DNA of 25,283 nt. It comes from Collinsella sp. Lineage in GTDB: Bacteria > Actinomycetota > Coriobacteriia > Coriobacteriales > Coriobacteriaceae. The position numbers were made by a program, and so were the translations under genes. The notes under the pieces were generated by a model. The model saw only the letters and a program-made list of their open reading frames with translations, was not told the DNA's origin and ran no database searches. Shown one piece after another: positions 1-7,463 of this stretch. The DNA lies in NCBI GenBank assembly GCA_019414265.1, contig DXMJ01000005.1, positions 66,024 through 91,306 on the forward strand, read 5' to 3'. The first letter of the stretch is position 1. Every line of letters starts with the position of its first letter.

Positions 1-453
1 GCCGCCAAGGCGAACGCGAAAAAGAAAGAGGACGAGGTCATCAAGGTCAAGGTCTCCGTTGCCAAGGGCAAGACCGCCTGGATTGAGGTCAAGGTCGACG
101 GTAAATCGGTCTACGGCGCCCAGGCGACCGGTCCCTTTGAGCAGGAGTACACGCCCGAGTCCTCGATTGAGATCACCACGTCCAAGCCCTCCGATGTCAC
201 CGTCACCAAGAACGGCGAAAAGGTTCGCTATGACACCAAGACATCGGGCGTGGCGCGCGTGACCATTACCGTTCCCAAGAAGGAGACCACAGACTCCAAG
301 GATGGCGAGAGTACCGACGGCACCGATACTGCCGACGGCACCGACGCCCAGTCTGCCGACGGCGCCGATGCACAGTCTACCGACGGCACCGACACGGCAT
401 CCGATGGCCAGACAGCAAACGATTCAGATGACTATTCGTACGACAGCTACTAA
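1..453 (+). CDS. RodZ-like protein, C-terminal fragment (DUF4115 domain)
   Basis: The reading frame is open from the first base and stops at 451-453, so the N-terminus lies outside the window. About residues 14-92 form a beta-rich segment with the alternating pattern of the DUF4115 domain found at the C-terminus of RodZ (pieces such as TAWIEVKVDGKSVYGA and SDVTVTKNGEKV). In that family an N-terminal helix-turn-helix and one membrane helix precede this domain, and RodZ links the MreB cytoskeleton to the envelope. Neither of those parts is visible here. The last 55 or so residues are an acidic Asp/Gly/Ser/Thr-rich repeat tail that ends in a Tyr-rich stretch. The position upstream of rimO-pgsA-pncC-recA fits a RodZ-like gene in actinobacterial and Firmicute genomes. 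The family call is moderate because only the C-terminus is present. Confidence 0.6.
   Translation, partial: AAKANAKKKEDEVIKVKVSVAKGKTAWIEVKVDGKSVYGAQATGPFEQEYTPESSIEITTSKPSDVTVTKNGEKVRYDTKTSGVARVTITVPKKETTDSKDGESTDGTDTADGTDAQSADGADAQSTDGTDTASDGQTANDSDDYSYDSY
331..402 (+). repeat. 24-nt coding tandem repeat in the RodZ-like tail
   Basis: Three consecutive 24-nt units start at 331, 355 and 379. Each begins with (G/A)CCGACGGC and encodes a variant of xDGxDAQS. The first two differ at only a few bases; the third diverges in its second half. A shorter 18-nt version precedes them at 313-330. The repeat is in frame and gives an acidic, probably disordered tail, so copy-number change would lengthen or shorten the tail without breaking the gene. 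Confidence 0.7.
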
Positions 454-479
454 GGCTCCCCGTACCGAAAGGAAGAACC

Positions 480-977
480 ATGGCTAAAGATTCCAGCTTC
501 GACGTTGTGTCCGAGGTCAACATGCAGGAGGTCGATAACGCCTTCCAGCAGACCACCCGCGAGATTTCCCAGCGCTATGACCTCAAGGACTCCGGCGCCA
601 CCATCGAGCTTTCGAAGGGCGACAAGCTCTTTACGATTAGTGCCCCGGCCGATTTTGTCTCCAAACAGATCATTGACGTGCTGAGCTCAAAGCTCATCAA
701 GCGCGGCATCGACCTCAAGGCTGTCTCTTGGGACGCGCCGCAGGCGGCTTCGGGTGGTACCGTGCGCGTGCTCGGCCATATCGTCGAGGGCATCGACCAG
801 GCGACCGCCAAGAAGATCAATAAGGACATCAAGGACCAAAAGCTTAAGGTCAAGGTGACCATCGAGGCCGATAAGCTGCGCGTTACCTCGGCCTCTAAGG
901 ACGCGCTTCAGACGGTGATCCAGTTCCTGCGCGACCAGGACTACGGCCAGCCGCTGCAGTTTACCAACTACCGCTAA
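480..977 (+). CDS. yajQ: YajQ family nucleotide-binding protein (DUF520/UPF0234)
   Basis: The 165-residue protein matches YajQ along its full length. It has the N-terminal SSFDVVSEVN and the early NAFQQTTREISQRYDLKDS segment typical of the family, then two ferredoxin-like halves, ending in DYGQPLQFTNYR. YajQ proteins bind nucleotides; some homologues bind cyclic di-GMP and act as transcription co-regulators, but the role in this lineage is not known. The ATG follows GGAAG at 471-475. It sits 26 nt after the RodZ-like gene and 26 nt before rimO, consistent with one transcription unit. Length is normal for the family (about 160-165). Confidence 0.93.
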   Translation: MAKDSSFDVVSEVNMQEVDNAFQQTTREISQRYDLKDSGATIELSKGDKLFTISAPADFVSKQIIDVLSSKLIKRGIDLKAVSWDAPQAASGGTVRVLGHIVEGIDQATAKKINKDIKDQKLKVKVTIEADKLRVTSASKDALQTVIQFLRDQDYGQPLQFTNYR

Positions 978-1003
978 TTCTTTCGAAAGGACCGCTCTCC
1001 AAC

Positions 1004-2353
1004 ATGGATACTCCGTTGGGTTCCGTACTCTATATCACGCTTGGCTGCGCCAAGAACGAGGTCGATACCGACCGCATGCGTTCGCTGCTGACCGCTGCGG
1101 GCTACGAGGAGGCATTCGATCCAAAGGATGCCGATATCGCCATCGTCAACACGTGCTCGTTTCTTGCCTCGGCGACGTCCGAGAGCATCGAGACCACGCT
1201 CGAGCTCGCTAACGAGGTGCAGGACGGCGTTCGCGCCTGCCCCATCGTCATGTGCGGTTGCGTTCCGTCTCGTTACGGCGATGACCTGCCCGACGAGCTT
1301 CCCGAGGTCGCGGCCTTTGTGAAGGCCGATGAGGAAGACGGTATCGTCTCTGTCATCGATGGCGTACTGGGCGTGGAGCGCGAGATCGCGGCCTATATCC
1401 CGCAGGTCAAGCGTACCGTCGAGGGCGCCGTTGCCTACGTCAAGATTTCCGATGGCTGCAATCGTTTCTGCAGCTTCTGCATGATTCCTTACATTCGCGG
1501 TCGCTATCATTCGCGTAGTGCCGAGAGCATTATCTCCGAGGTGCGCGACCTTGTTTCCGGCGGTGTGCGCGAGATCGTGCTGATCGGCCAGGACACGGGC
1601 ATTTGGGGTACCGACTTTGCCGACGAGGACATCGCCGAGGGCTCGCCGCGCAATCTGGCGCAGCTGCTGCGTGCCGTCGCCGAGGCTGTGCGCCCGCACA
1701 ACGTCTGGGTCCGCGTGCTCTATCTGCAGCCCGAGGGCATGACCGACGAGCTTATCGAGACGATTCGTGATACGCCCGAGGTGCTGCCCTATATCGATAT
1801 CCCCGTGCAGCACTGCGACGCGCGCATCCTGAAGGCCATGCGTCGCTCCGGTTCGCGCCAGGAGCTCGAGGATCTGTTCTGCGACCTTCGAGAGCGTATC
1901 CCCGGCATCGTGATTCGCTCTACGGCCATGGTCGGCTTCCCGACCGAGACTGACGACGAGTTCCGTGATCTTATCGACTTTATGGACACCGTCGGCTTTG
2001 ACTACACGAGCGTTTTTGCCTACTCGCGTGAGGAGGGCAGCCTGGCCGCCAAGATGGAGGGCCAGGTCGATGAGGAGGTCAAGCTCGAGCGAGCCCAGGA
2101 GGCCATGGATCTGGCTGAGTCGCTCGGTTTTGCCGCCACGGCAGCCCATGTGGGCGAGCGTGCCCAGGTGATCGTCGACGGCATCGAGGAGACCGAGGAC
2201 GGCGCCGAGCTGATCGGTCATGCCTGGTTCCAGGCGCCCGATTCCGATGGCGCGGTGCATCTGGACTCCAGCGAGGCGTCCGTGGGCGATATTCTGACCG
2301 TCGAGTTTACCGATAGCTTCTGCTATGAGCTTATCGGCCATGTTGTGGAGTAG
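1004..2353 (+). CDS. rimO: Ribosomal protein S12 methylthiotransferase RimO
   Basis: RimO is a radical-SAM enzyme with two 4Fe-4S clusters that methylthiolates a conserved aspartate of ribosomal protein S12. The N-terminal UPF0004 domain carries the three cluster cysteines C15 (TLGCAKN), C51 (VNTCSF) and C86 (CGCVPS). The radical-SAM motif CNRFCSFC holds C152, C156 and C159 and is followed by MIPYIRGRYHSR, the RimO-type sequence. The last 70 or so residues form a TRAM domain. At 449 residues the length is normal. GCAKNEVDTD rather than the GCQMN of MiaB separates it from the second methylthiotransferase in this window at 9005. A GAAAGGA ribosome site lies 12 nt upstream of the ATG, and pgsA follows after 9 nt. 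Confidence 0.96.
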   Translation: MDTPLGSVLYITLGCAKNEVDTDRMRSLLTAAGYEEAFDPKDADIAIVNTCSFLASATSESIETTLELANEVQDGVRACPIVMCGCVPSRYGDDLPDELPEVAAFVKADEEDGIVSVIDGVLGVEREIAAYIPQVKRTVEGAVAYVKISDGCNRFCSFCMIPYIRGRYHSRSAESIISEVRDLVSGGVREIVLIGQDTGIWGTDFADEDIAEGSPRNLAQLLRAVAEAVRPHNVWVRVLYLQPEGMTDELIETIRDTPEVLPYIDIPVQHCDARILKAMRRSGSRQELEDLFCDLRERIPGIVIRSTAMVGFPTETDDEFRDLIDFMDTVGFDYTSVFAYSREEGSLAAKMEGQVDEEVKLERAQEAMDLAESLGFAATAAHVGERAQVIVDGIEETEDGAELIGHAWFQAPDSDGAVHLDSSEASVGDILTVEFTDSFCYELIGHVVE

Positions 2354-2362
2354 GAGAGCGTC

Positions 2363-3001
2363 GTGGCAAACGAGAGCAATAAGGAACTGACGAGTGTTTG
2401 GACGCCCGCCAACATCGTGACGTGCGTTCGCATCGTCTTTATCCCGGTGTTCATGATCGTCTCGGCCCTGTCTCACGCGAGCGTTGCCGGTACGGACTGG
2501 AGCACCTTCGACGGCCCGCTTGCTGCCGCCGCCTTCATTCTGTACGTGATCCTGTCGTGCACCGACAAGGTCGACGGCTATCTGGCGCGCTCGCGCAACG
2601 AGATCACCGATTTCGGTAAGTTCTTGGACCCCATCGCCGACAAGCTGCTGGTGTTCTCGGCCCTGCTGCTGTTCTTGGATTTTGGCGCGGTGACCGTGTG
2701 GTCCGTGTTCATCATCTTGTTCCGCGAGCTGCTGGTGAGCGCCCTTCGCATGGTCGCGAGCGCTGCCGGCGTGGTCGTTGCCGCCGATAAGCTCGGCAAG
2801 TATAAGACGGCGACCACGATGGTCTCCATCTGCGGCTATCTGTGCGTCTTTGCGATGGCCGGCCTTCAGCTGGGGCCGGTGTCGCTGCTGCTCGGTGTCT
2901 ATTCGGTGTCGCGCTTCCTGTACGTCATCGCCGTGATTTTGACCATTGTCTCGGGTGCCCAGTACTTCTGGAACTGCCGTAAGATCGTCTTTTCGGTCTA
3001 G
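2363..3001 (+). CDS. pgsA: CDP-diacylglycerol--glycerol-3-phosphate 3-phosphatidyltransferase
   Basis: PgsA joins CDP-diacylglycerol to glycerol-3-phosphate, giving phosphatidylglycerol phosphate, the committed step to phosphatidylglycerol. The 212-residue protein is membrane-embedded with several hydrophobic helices. It shows the complete CDP-alcohol phosphotransferase signature D68-x2-D71-G72-x2-A75-R76-x8-G85-x3-D89-x3-D93. The N-terminal TPANIVTCVRIVFIPVF is typical of PgsA. The start is GTG with GGAG at 2352-2355 just upstream, overlapping the rimO stop region. The gene belongs to the rimO-pgsA-pncC run, a common arrangement upstream of recA. A second family member lies at 23294-23998. 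Confidence 0.93.
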   Translation: MANESNKELTSVWTPANIVTCVRIVFIPVFMIVSALSHASVAGTDWSTFDGPLAAAAFILYVILSCTDKVDGYLARSRNEITDFGKFLDPIADKLLVFSALLLFLDFGAVTVWSVFIILFRELLVSALRMVASAAGVVVAADKLGKYKTATTMVSICGYLCVFAMAGLQLGPVSLLLGVYSVSRFLYVIAVILTIVSGAQYFWNCRKIVFSV

Positions 3002-3007
3002 GTCCTG

Positions 3008-3544
3008 GTGGGTATGACGGAGTCTTATTTGCAGATCGCCGCAAACAACGAGGAGCTGGCGCGCGACATTGTCGAGCGCGCGAGTGCCCGTGGTGTGACG
3101 GTGTCGACGGCGGAGTCGCTGACGGCGGGCATGATCGCCTCGACGATTGCCGATATCCCGGGTGCCTCGGCGGTGCTTCGTGGCGGTGCGGTGACCTACT
3201 GCGATGAGATCAAACATCGCGTGCTCGGCGTCGAGCAGGAAACGCTCGATCGGTTTAGCGCCGTGTCGCACCAGACGGCGCGCGAGATGGCCGTGGGCTC
3301 GCTGGACCTCTATCAGAGCGATGTGGCCGTGAGCGCAACGGGCTACGCTGGGCCCGGTGGCGGCACTGAGCAAGACCCCGCCGGTACGTTCTATATTGGG
3401 TGGGCGTATCGTGCGGCCGATGGGGGAGCGCCGGTTGTCGAGTCTGCGCGCTGTCACTATGAAGGCGATCGGTCGTGCGTTCGTGCCTGTGCGGTCGCGG
3501 AGGCTTTGGAGCGCATTGTCCGCGTGCTCAATTCTATGGAATAG
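3008..3544 (+). CDS. pncC: CinA C-terminal domain protein / nicotinamide-nucleotide amidohydrolase PncC
   Basis: The 178-residue protein is a stand-alone CinA-C domain. The family deamidates nicotinamide mononucleotide to nicotinate mononucleotide in pyridine-nucleotide recycling. Visible motifs are VSTAESLTAGMIAS (with the catalytic serine), GGAVTYCDEIKHRVLGV (with the conserved Tyr and Lys) and ATGYAGPGGGTEQDPAGTFYIG. The N-terminal molybdopterin-binding-like half of full-length CinA is absent, which is normal for PncC. The start is ambiguous: GTG 3008 has an AGG 5 nt upstream, while ATG 3014 is two codons later. It is 6 nt after pgsA and is the last gene before the recA promoter; pncC/cinA next to recA is a widespread arrangement. 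Confidence 0.9.
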   Translation: MGMTESYLQIAANNEELARDIVERASARGVTVSTAESLTAGMIASTIADIPGASAVLRGGAVTYCDEIKHRVLGVEQETLDRFSAVSHQTAREMAVGSLDLYQSDVAVSATGYAGPGGGTEQDPAGTFYIGWAYRAADGGAPVVESARCHYEGDRSCVRACAVAEALERIVRVLNSME

Positions 3545-3551
3545 ACGTGGT

Positions 3552-3575
3552 TTAAGGGGCTTTAGGGCCCCTTAA
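3552..3575 (+). terminator. Hairpin after pncC, weak terminator candidate
   Basis: TTAAGGGGC (3552-3560) pairs perfectly with GCCCCTTAA (3567-3575) around a 6-nt loop, 7 nt after the pncC stop. The following bases TTGTGG are not a clear T tract, so intrinsic termination is only plausible. Confidence 0.45.
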
Positions 3576-3673
3576 TTGTGGAGATAGGGACCTTTAACGG
3601 TATTGGTGTTTGCACTGGTACATGACCTAAACTTGTTCGATTACCCGTATTTGTGATTGGTGGGGTCAAGCGT

Positions 3674-3719
3674 TTGGTCGGTGATTGGTCGGCGTTTGGT
3701 CGGGTTTTGGAATGGTCGG
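3674..3719 (+). repeat. Phased TTGGTCGG direct repeats upstream of recA promoter
   Basis: TTGGTCGG occurs at 3674, 3685 and 3696, exactly 11 bp apart, and a fourth TGGTCGG lies at 3713-3719. The array ends 23 bp before the recA -35. The helical spacing suggests protein sites on one face of the DNA, but no known binding protein is recognised. Confidence 0.6.
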
Positions 3720-3742
3720 GTGCATATGATGAATCTGAACGG

Positions 3743-3771
3743 TTGACCACGAACAGCCGTTCGTTTATTAT
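3743..3771 (+). promoter_or_regulatory. recA promoter with embedded LexA (SOS) box
   Basis: TTGACC (3743-3748) and TATTAT (3766-3771) are separated by 17 bp. The spacer contains CGAACAGCCGTTCG (3750-3763), a perfect CGAAC-N4-GTTCG palindrome that matches the Gram-positive/actinobacterial LexA consensus. LexA bound there would block RNA polymerase. The recA start lies about 30 nt downstream. Confidence 0.88.
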
Positions 3772-3801
3772 CGTTTCAGGTTGTTAAGAGGAGGGCTATT
3801 C

Positions 3802-4950
3802 ATGGCCAAGAATTCAGGTCCCGTACGTACCGTTCATGCACGCACGACGGGTAAAGAGCGCGACGAGATGATCGCCACCACCAAGGCCGAGATCGAGAAG
3901 AAGTTCGGCCAGGGCTCTATTATGAGGTATGGCGACGGCGGTCCGGAGCTCGAGGTCGAGGCTATTCCGACGGGCTCTTTGGCGCTCGATGCCGCCTTGG
4001 GTATCGGCGGCGTTCCGCGCGGCCGTATCGTCGAGATTTATGGCCCCGAGTCCTCCGGTAAGACGACGCTTTCGCTCGAGATCCTTGCAGAGGCGCAGGC
4101 CATGGGCGGCGTTGTTGCATTTATCGATGCCGAGCACGCGCTTGATCCCACCTATGCCGCGCGCATCGGCGTCGATATCGATGAGGTCCTAATTTCCCAG
4201 CCCGATACGGGCGAGCAGGCGCTCGAGATCGTCGATATGCTTGTGCGCTCCGGTGCCATCGACGCCATCGTCGTCGACTCTGTTGCCGCCTTGACTCCGC
4301 GTGCCGAGATTGAGGGCGAGATCGGTGATACGACGGTGGGCCTGCAGGCTCGCTTGATGAGCCAGGCACTCCGCAAGCTTGCCGGCTCGCTTTCCAAGTC
4401 CAACACGACCTGCATCTTCATTAACCAGCTGCGTGAGAAAATCGGCGTCATGTTCGGCAACCCCGAGACCACTACGGGCGGACGCGCGCTCAAGTTCTTC
4501 TCTTCCGTGCGAATCGATATTCGCAAAATCGATACCATCAAGCTCAAGGATGAGGTTATCGGCAATCGCGTGCGTGCCAAGGTCGTTAAGAACAAGGTGG
4601 CCGCTCCGTTCCGCTCGGCTGAGTTTGACATCATGTACGGCACCGGCATTTCCAAAGAGGGCTCGATTCTGGATATGGCCGTCGAGTGCGGCATCTGCAA
4701 AAAGATGGGATCCTGGTTTGCCTATGGCGAGGATAAGCTCGGCAACGGTCGCGAGGCCGCCAAGACGTTCCTGCGCGAGCATCCCGATTGCGCTGACGAG
4801 ATCGAGCACAAGGTTCGCCTTGCCTGCGGTCTTGAGTATGACGATGATGCCCCCTCGGAGGTTGAGTTGACCGACCAGCCCGCCCCCGAGGAGTTTGATG
4901 AGCTGTACGCCATCGATGGCTCCGCAATGCTCGACGATGACGACGAGTAG
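3802..4950 (+). CDS. recA: Recombinase RecA
   Basis: RecA forms filaments on single-stranded DNA, carries out strand exchange, and stimulates LexA self-cleavage to start the SOS response. The 382-residue protein has the N-terminal helix segment EIEKKFGQGSIMRYG, Walker A GPESSGKT, DAEHALDP, the Walker B region AIVVDSVAAL, the L2/C-terminal NQLREKIGVMFGNPETTTGG, and the usual acidic tail ending in DDDDE. ATG 3802 is chosen over the upstream in-frame TTG 3781 because AGAGGAGGG (3788-3796) is correctly spaced before it and the protein then begins MAKNSGP. Expression should be SOS-inducible from the LexA-box promoter at 3743-3771. recX follows after 11 nt. Confidence 0.98.
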   Translation: MAKNSGPVRTVHARTTGKERDEMIATTKAEIEKKFGQGSIMRYGDGGPELEVEAIPTGSLALDAALGIGGVPRGRIVEIYGPESSGKTTLSLEILAEAQAMGGVVAFIDAEHALDPTYAARIGVDIDEVLISQPDTGEQALEIVDMLVRSGAIDAIVVDSVAALTPRAEIEGEIGDTTVGLQARLMSQALRKLAGSLSKSNTTCIFINQLREKIGVMFGNPETTTGGRALKFFSSVRIDIRKIDTIKLKDEVIGNRVRAKVVKNKVAAPFRSAEFDIMYGTGISKEGSILDMAVECGICKKMGSWFAYGEDKLGNGREAAKTFLREHPDCADEIEHKVRLACGLEYDDDAPSEVELTDQPAPEEFDELYAIDGSAMLDDDDE

Positions 4951-4961
4951 CGGATGCCGAC

Positions 4962-5654
4962 ATGTCGTATACGGTGACCGAGGCCACGGTCGTCTTTCCC
5001 GATAAGAAAGCGGCCTCCTCGTTCTCGAGCGGTTATGCGTCTAAAAAGCCCTGCGCGCATATCGATTGCGATTTTGAGGGCGGTTTCGAACGTTCCATTT
5101 GGATTCCCGTGCGCGTGGCGCGCCTGTACGTTAAGAACCGCCCCGATCTTCCCTGTGATTGGGATGACTTTCGCGAGGCGGTGCAGCTTATCGAACGCAA
5201 ATGTGCACTCACCATGGTGACCGAGATGCTTTCGCGCCGCGATCATGCCACGGGCGAGGTGCGCGATAAGTTGGCTCGCTATGGCTTTCGACAGCCCGCG
5301 ATCGATTTTGCGGTTGCTCGAGCGACCGAGTATCGGTTTTTGGACGAGAACCGTTTTTGCTCGTACTTTATCGAAGAGCGCAAACGTCGCGGCTGGGGAC
5401 AGCGCAAGATCGAGGTTGAGCTCAAGCGTCGTCATGTCGTGCTTGACGATATCCCCGGGTATCCCGAGGCATATTTTGCCGTGGATGACGACTTGGCCCG
5501 CGCTTCGGCCTTGCTCGCTAAACGTCGCGTCCCCGAGGTCCGTGCATTCGAAAAGCTCGTCAGGTTTTTGATGGGTAAAGGTTTCTCGTATCACATCGCC
5601 GCCGATGCCGTTAAGGCACGTCTCGATGCCTTAAGCGAGGAGTGTGCCGTGTAA
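4962..5654 (+). CDS. recX: Regulatory protein RecX
   Basis: RecX binds RecA filaments and inhibits or tunes recombinase and coprotease activity. The 230-residue protein contains the tandem three-helix RecX repeats. One conserved block is ALTMVTEMLSRRDHATGEVR followed by DKLARYGF and YRFLDENRFCSYFIEERKR; the family's RxxKGWGxxKI-type motif appears as KRRGWGQRKIEVELKRR. The first 70 or so residues are an N-terminal extension often seen in actinobacterial RecX. The gene lies 11 nt after recA with no promoter visible between, so both should respond to DNA damage together. There is no strong terminator after it; rny has its own promoter downstream. Confidence 0.92.
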   Translation: MSYTVTEATVVFPDKKAASSFSSGYASKKPCAHIDCDFEGGFERSIWIPVRVARLYVKNRPDLPCDWDDFREAVQLIERKCALTMVTEMLSRRDHATGEVRDKLARYGFRQPAIDFAVARATEYRFLDENRFCSYFIEERKRRGWGQRKIEVELKRRHVVLDDIPGYPEAYFAVDDDLARASALLAKRRVPEVRAFEKLVRFLMGKGFSYHIAADAVKARLDALSEECAV

Positions 5655-5717
5655 GCATAGCACTCGTTACGCCCCTGCCGTTCACCGCTCGATTGGCGCC
5701 GTGCCGGGTGCGTTTAT

Positions 5718-5746
5718 TTGACAGTTGTTGCGGTTCAACGTAGGAT
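5718..5746 (+). promoter_or_regulatory. Sigma-70-type promoter for rny
   Basis: A perfect TTGACA -35 (5718-5723) is separated by 17 bp from TAGGAT (5741-5746). The expected start near 5753 gives a leader of about 160 nt before the rny ATG at 5913. No LexA box is present. Confidence 0.75.
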
Positions 5747-5775
5747 AAATACCGTCATTTGCTTTGTGATATGTG

Positions 5776-5797
5776 CTCATCTGTGATGAGTTTGTTT
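5776..5797 (+). terminator. Short hairpin with U-rich tail in rny leader (attenuator-like)
   Basis: CTCATC (5776-5781) pairs with GATGAG (5785-5790) around TGT, followed at once by TTTGTTT. It lies about 25 nt after the predicted rny transcription start, so it could be a leader attenuator. It could also terminate recX readthrough, although it is downstream of the rny promoter. The stem is short. Confidence 0.35.
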
Positions 5798-5851
5798 ATA
5801 TGTTTATCTGTATCCGACCCGCATAAGCTGCGCCCATATTACTCAAATGTC

Positions 5852-5877
5852 GCGAGCCGTTCGTAAGGACGGTTCGC
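5852..5877 (+). other. GNRA-loop hairpin in rny leader
   Basis: GCGAGCCGTTC (5852-5862) pairs with GGACGGTTCGC (5867-5877) through 11 bp including G-U wobbles, closed by GTAA, a GNRA-type tetraloop. It ends 35 nt before the rny ATG. Such a stem in the leader of an RNase gene could be a processing or autoregulatory site; this is inference. Confidence 0.5.
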
Positions 5878-5912
5878 TTTGCTGTGTAACGAATCCATAA
5901 AAAGGAGTGAGC

Positions 5913-7462
5913 ATGCCTATCATTGCAGCGCTCGTTGGCATCGTTTTGGGTGCCATCGCCGCCATTGCCTACATGCGCACCGCCAAGCAGGGTAGTCTTC
6001 ACGAGGCCGACGAAAAGATTCAGTCGGCACACGCGCAGGCAGAGTCCTTGATCGGTGATGCAAAGCGTCAGGCCGAGACCCTCAAAAAAGAGGCTCTGCT
6101 CGAGGCTAAGGAAGAGATCATCAAGAACAAGCAGGCCGCCGAGGCCGAGGACAAGCAGCGTAAGAGCGAGATTCGTACGCTCGAAAATCGCGTGATGCAG
6201 CGCGAGGAATCGCTTGATCGTCGCAACGATGCGCTCGATAAGCGCGAGCATCAGCTGTCCAGCCAGGCCGGTCAGGTCGAGAAGCGCTCTCGCGAGCTTG
6301 AGGAGCTCTGCGCCAAGCAGACCTCCGAGCTTGAGCGTATTGCCGACCTTACGCGCGAGGACGCTCACAAGGAGCTGCTCGACAAGGTCCGCGGCGAGGT
6401 TACCCACGAGGCGGCCACCATCATCCGCGAGTCCGAGCAGCAGGTCCGCGCCGAGTGCCACAAGACCGCTCAGGAGATTCTCTCCCTGGCGATTCAGCGT
6501 TGCGCCGCCGACCATACCGCCGAGGTCACCGTCACTTCCGTTCATATTCCCTCCGATGACCTCAAGGTCGCATTATCGGTCGCGAGGGTCGCAACATCCG
6601 CACCTTTGAGCAGGTGTCCGGCGTCAACCTCGTGATTGACGACACCCCCGAGACCGTCGTACTCTCGAGCTTCGACCCGGTCCGTCGTGAGACTGCCCGC
6701 GTGGCGCTCGAGAACCTCATTGCCGACGGTCGTATTCACCCCGCCCGCATCGAGGAGATGTACCACAAGGCCGCCGACTTGGTTCAGCAGCGTGTGCGCG
6801 AGGCCGGCGAGCAGGCCGCCTTCGATACCGGTATCCACGACCTGCATCCCGAGATCGTCAAGACCCTGGGCGCTCTGCGCTACCGCACCTCGTTTGGTCA
6901 GAACGTGCTGCAGCATTCGCTTGAGGTTTCCGACCTGTGCGGCGTGATGGCCTCCGAGCTTGGTCTGGATGTTGTGACCGCCAAGCGCGCCGGTCTTCTG
7001 CACGACCTGGGCAAGGCCATCGACCACGACGTTGAGGGCCCGCATGCCGTCATTGGCGCCGAGCTTGCCCGCCGTTATGGCGAGAAGCCCGTTATTGTCC
7101 ACGCGATTGAGGCCCATCATGCCGATGTCGACCCCAACACGGTGCTCGACGTTCTGGTCCAGGCTGCCGATGCCGTCTCCGCTTCTCGTCCCGGTGCTCG
7201 CCGCGAGTCGGCCGAGAACTATATCAAGCGCCTTGAGAAGCTTGAGGAGATTGCGAACTCTCACGACGGCGTCGAGCGTACCTATGCCATGCAGGCCGGT
7301 CGCGAGGTTCATGTCATGGTTCAGCCGGACAAGATCTCCGATGCCCAGTCCACGGTGCTTGCGCACGATATCGCCCATCAGATCGAGGAAGAGATGGAGT
7401 ATCCCGGTCAGGTGCGCGTTGTGGTGATTCGCGAGAGCCGTGCCGTCGATATCGCTAAATAA
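5913..7462 (+). pseudogene. rny: Ribonuclease Y, interrupted by a 1-nt frameshift
   Basis: RNase Y is the membrane-anchored endonuclease that starts mRNA decay. Frame 1 from ATG 5913 (SD AAAGGAG, 5 nt upstream) gives an N-terminal membrane helix (residues 1-20), a long Lys/Glu/Arg-rich coiled coil and the start of the KH domain up to SDDLK (K218, codon 6564-6566). The family continues there with GRIIGREGRNIR. That sequence is present, but in the next frame from 6566 (GGT CGC ATT ATC). One G is therefore missing from the GG at 6566-6567. Frame 1 runs 22 unrelated residues further and stops at 6635. Frame 2 stays open to 7462 and holds the rest of the KH domain and the HD domain (LQHSLEVSDL, LLHDLGKAIDHD). 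With one base restored the gene would encode 516 residues, normal for RNase Y. No slippery heptamer is visible, so a sequencing or assembly error or a real mutation is likelier than programmed frameshifting. Confidence 0.9.
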
Positions 7463-7463
7463 C

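Noticed and set aside
974..3457. An 827-codon open frame on the minus strand across rimO, pgsA and pncC
   Set aside because: It is antisense to three well-recognised genes, its translation is His/Arg/Asp-rich without domains, and it follows the codon bias of the real strand. It is a high-GC shadow.
3781..3801. TTG at 3781 as the recA start
   Set aside because: It would read through the ribosome-binding site AGAGGAGGG; ATG 3802 has correct spacing and gives the expected MAKNS start.
6560..6570. Programmed -1 frameshift in rny
   Set aside because: A -1 shift would restore the frame, but no X-XXY-YYZ slippery heptamer exists at 6560-6570 (CTCAAGGTCG) and RNase Y is not known to use recoding.
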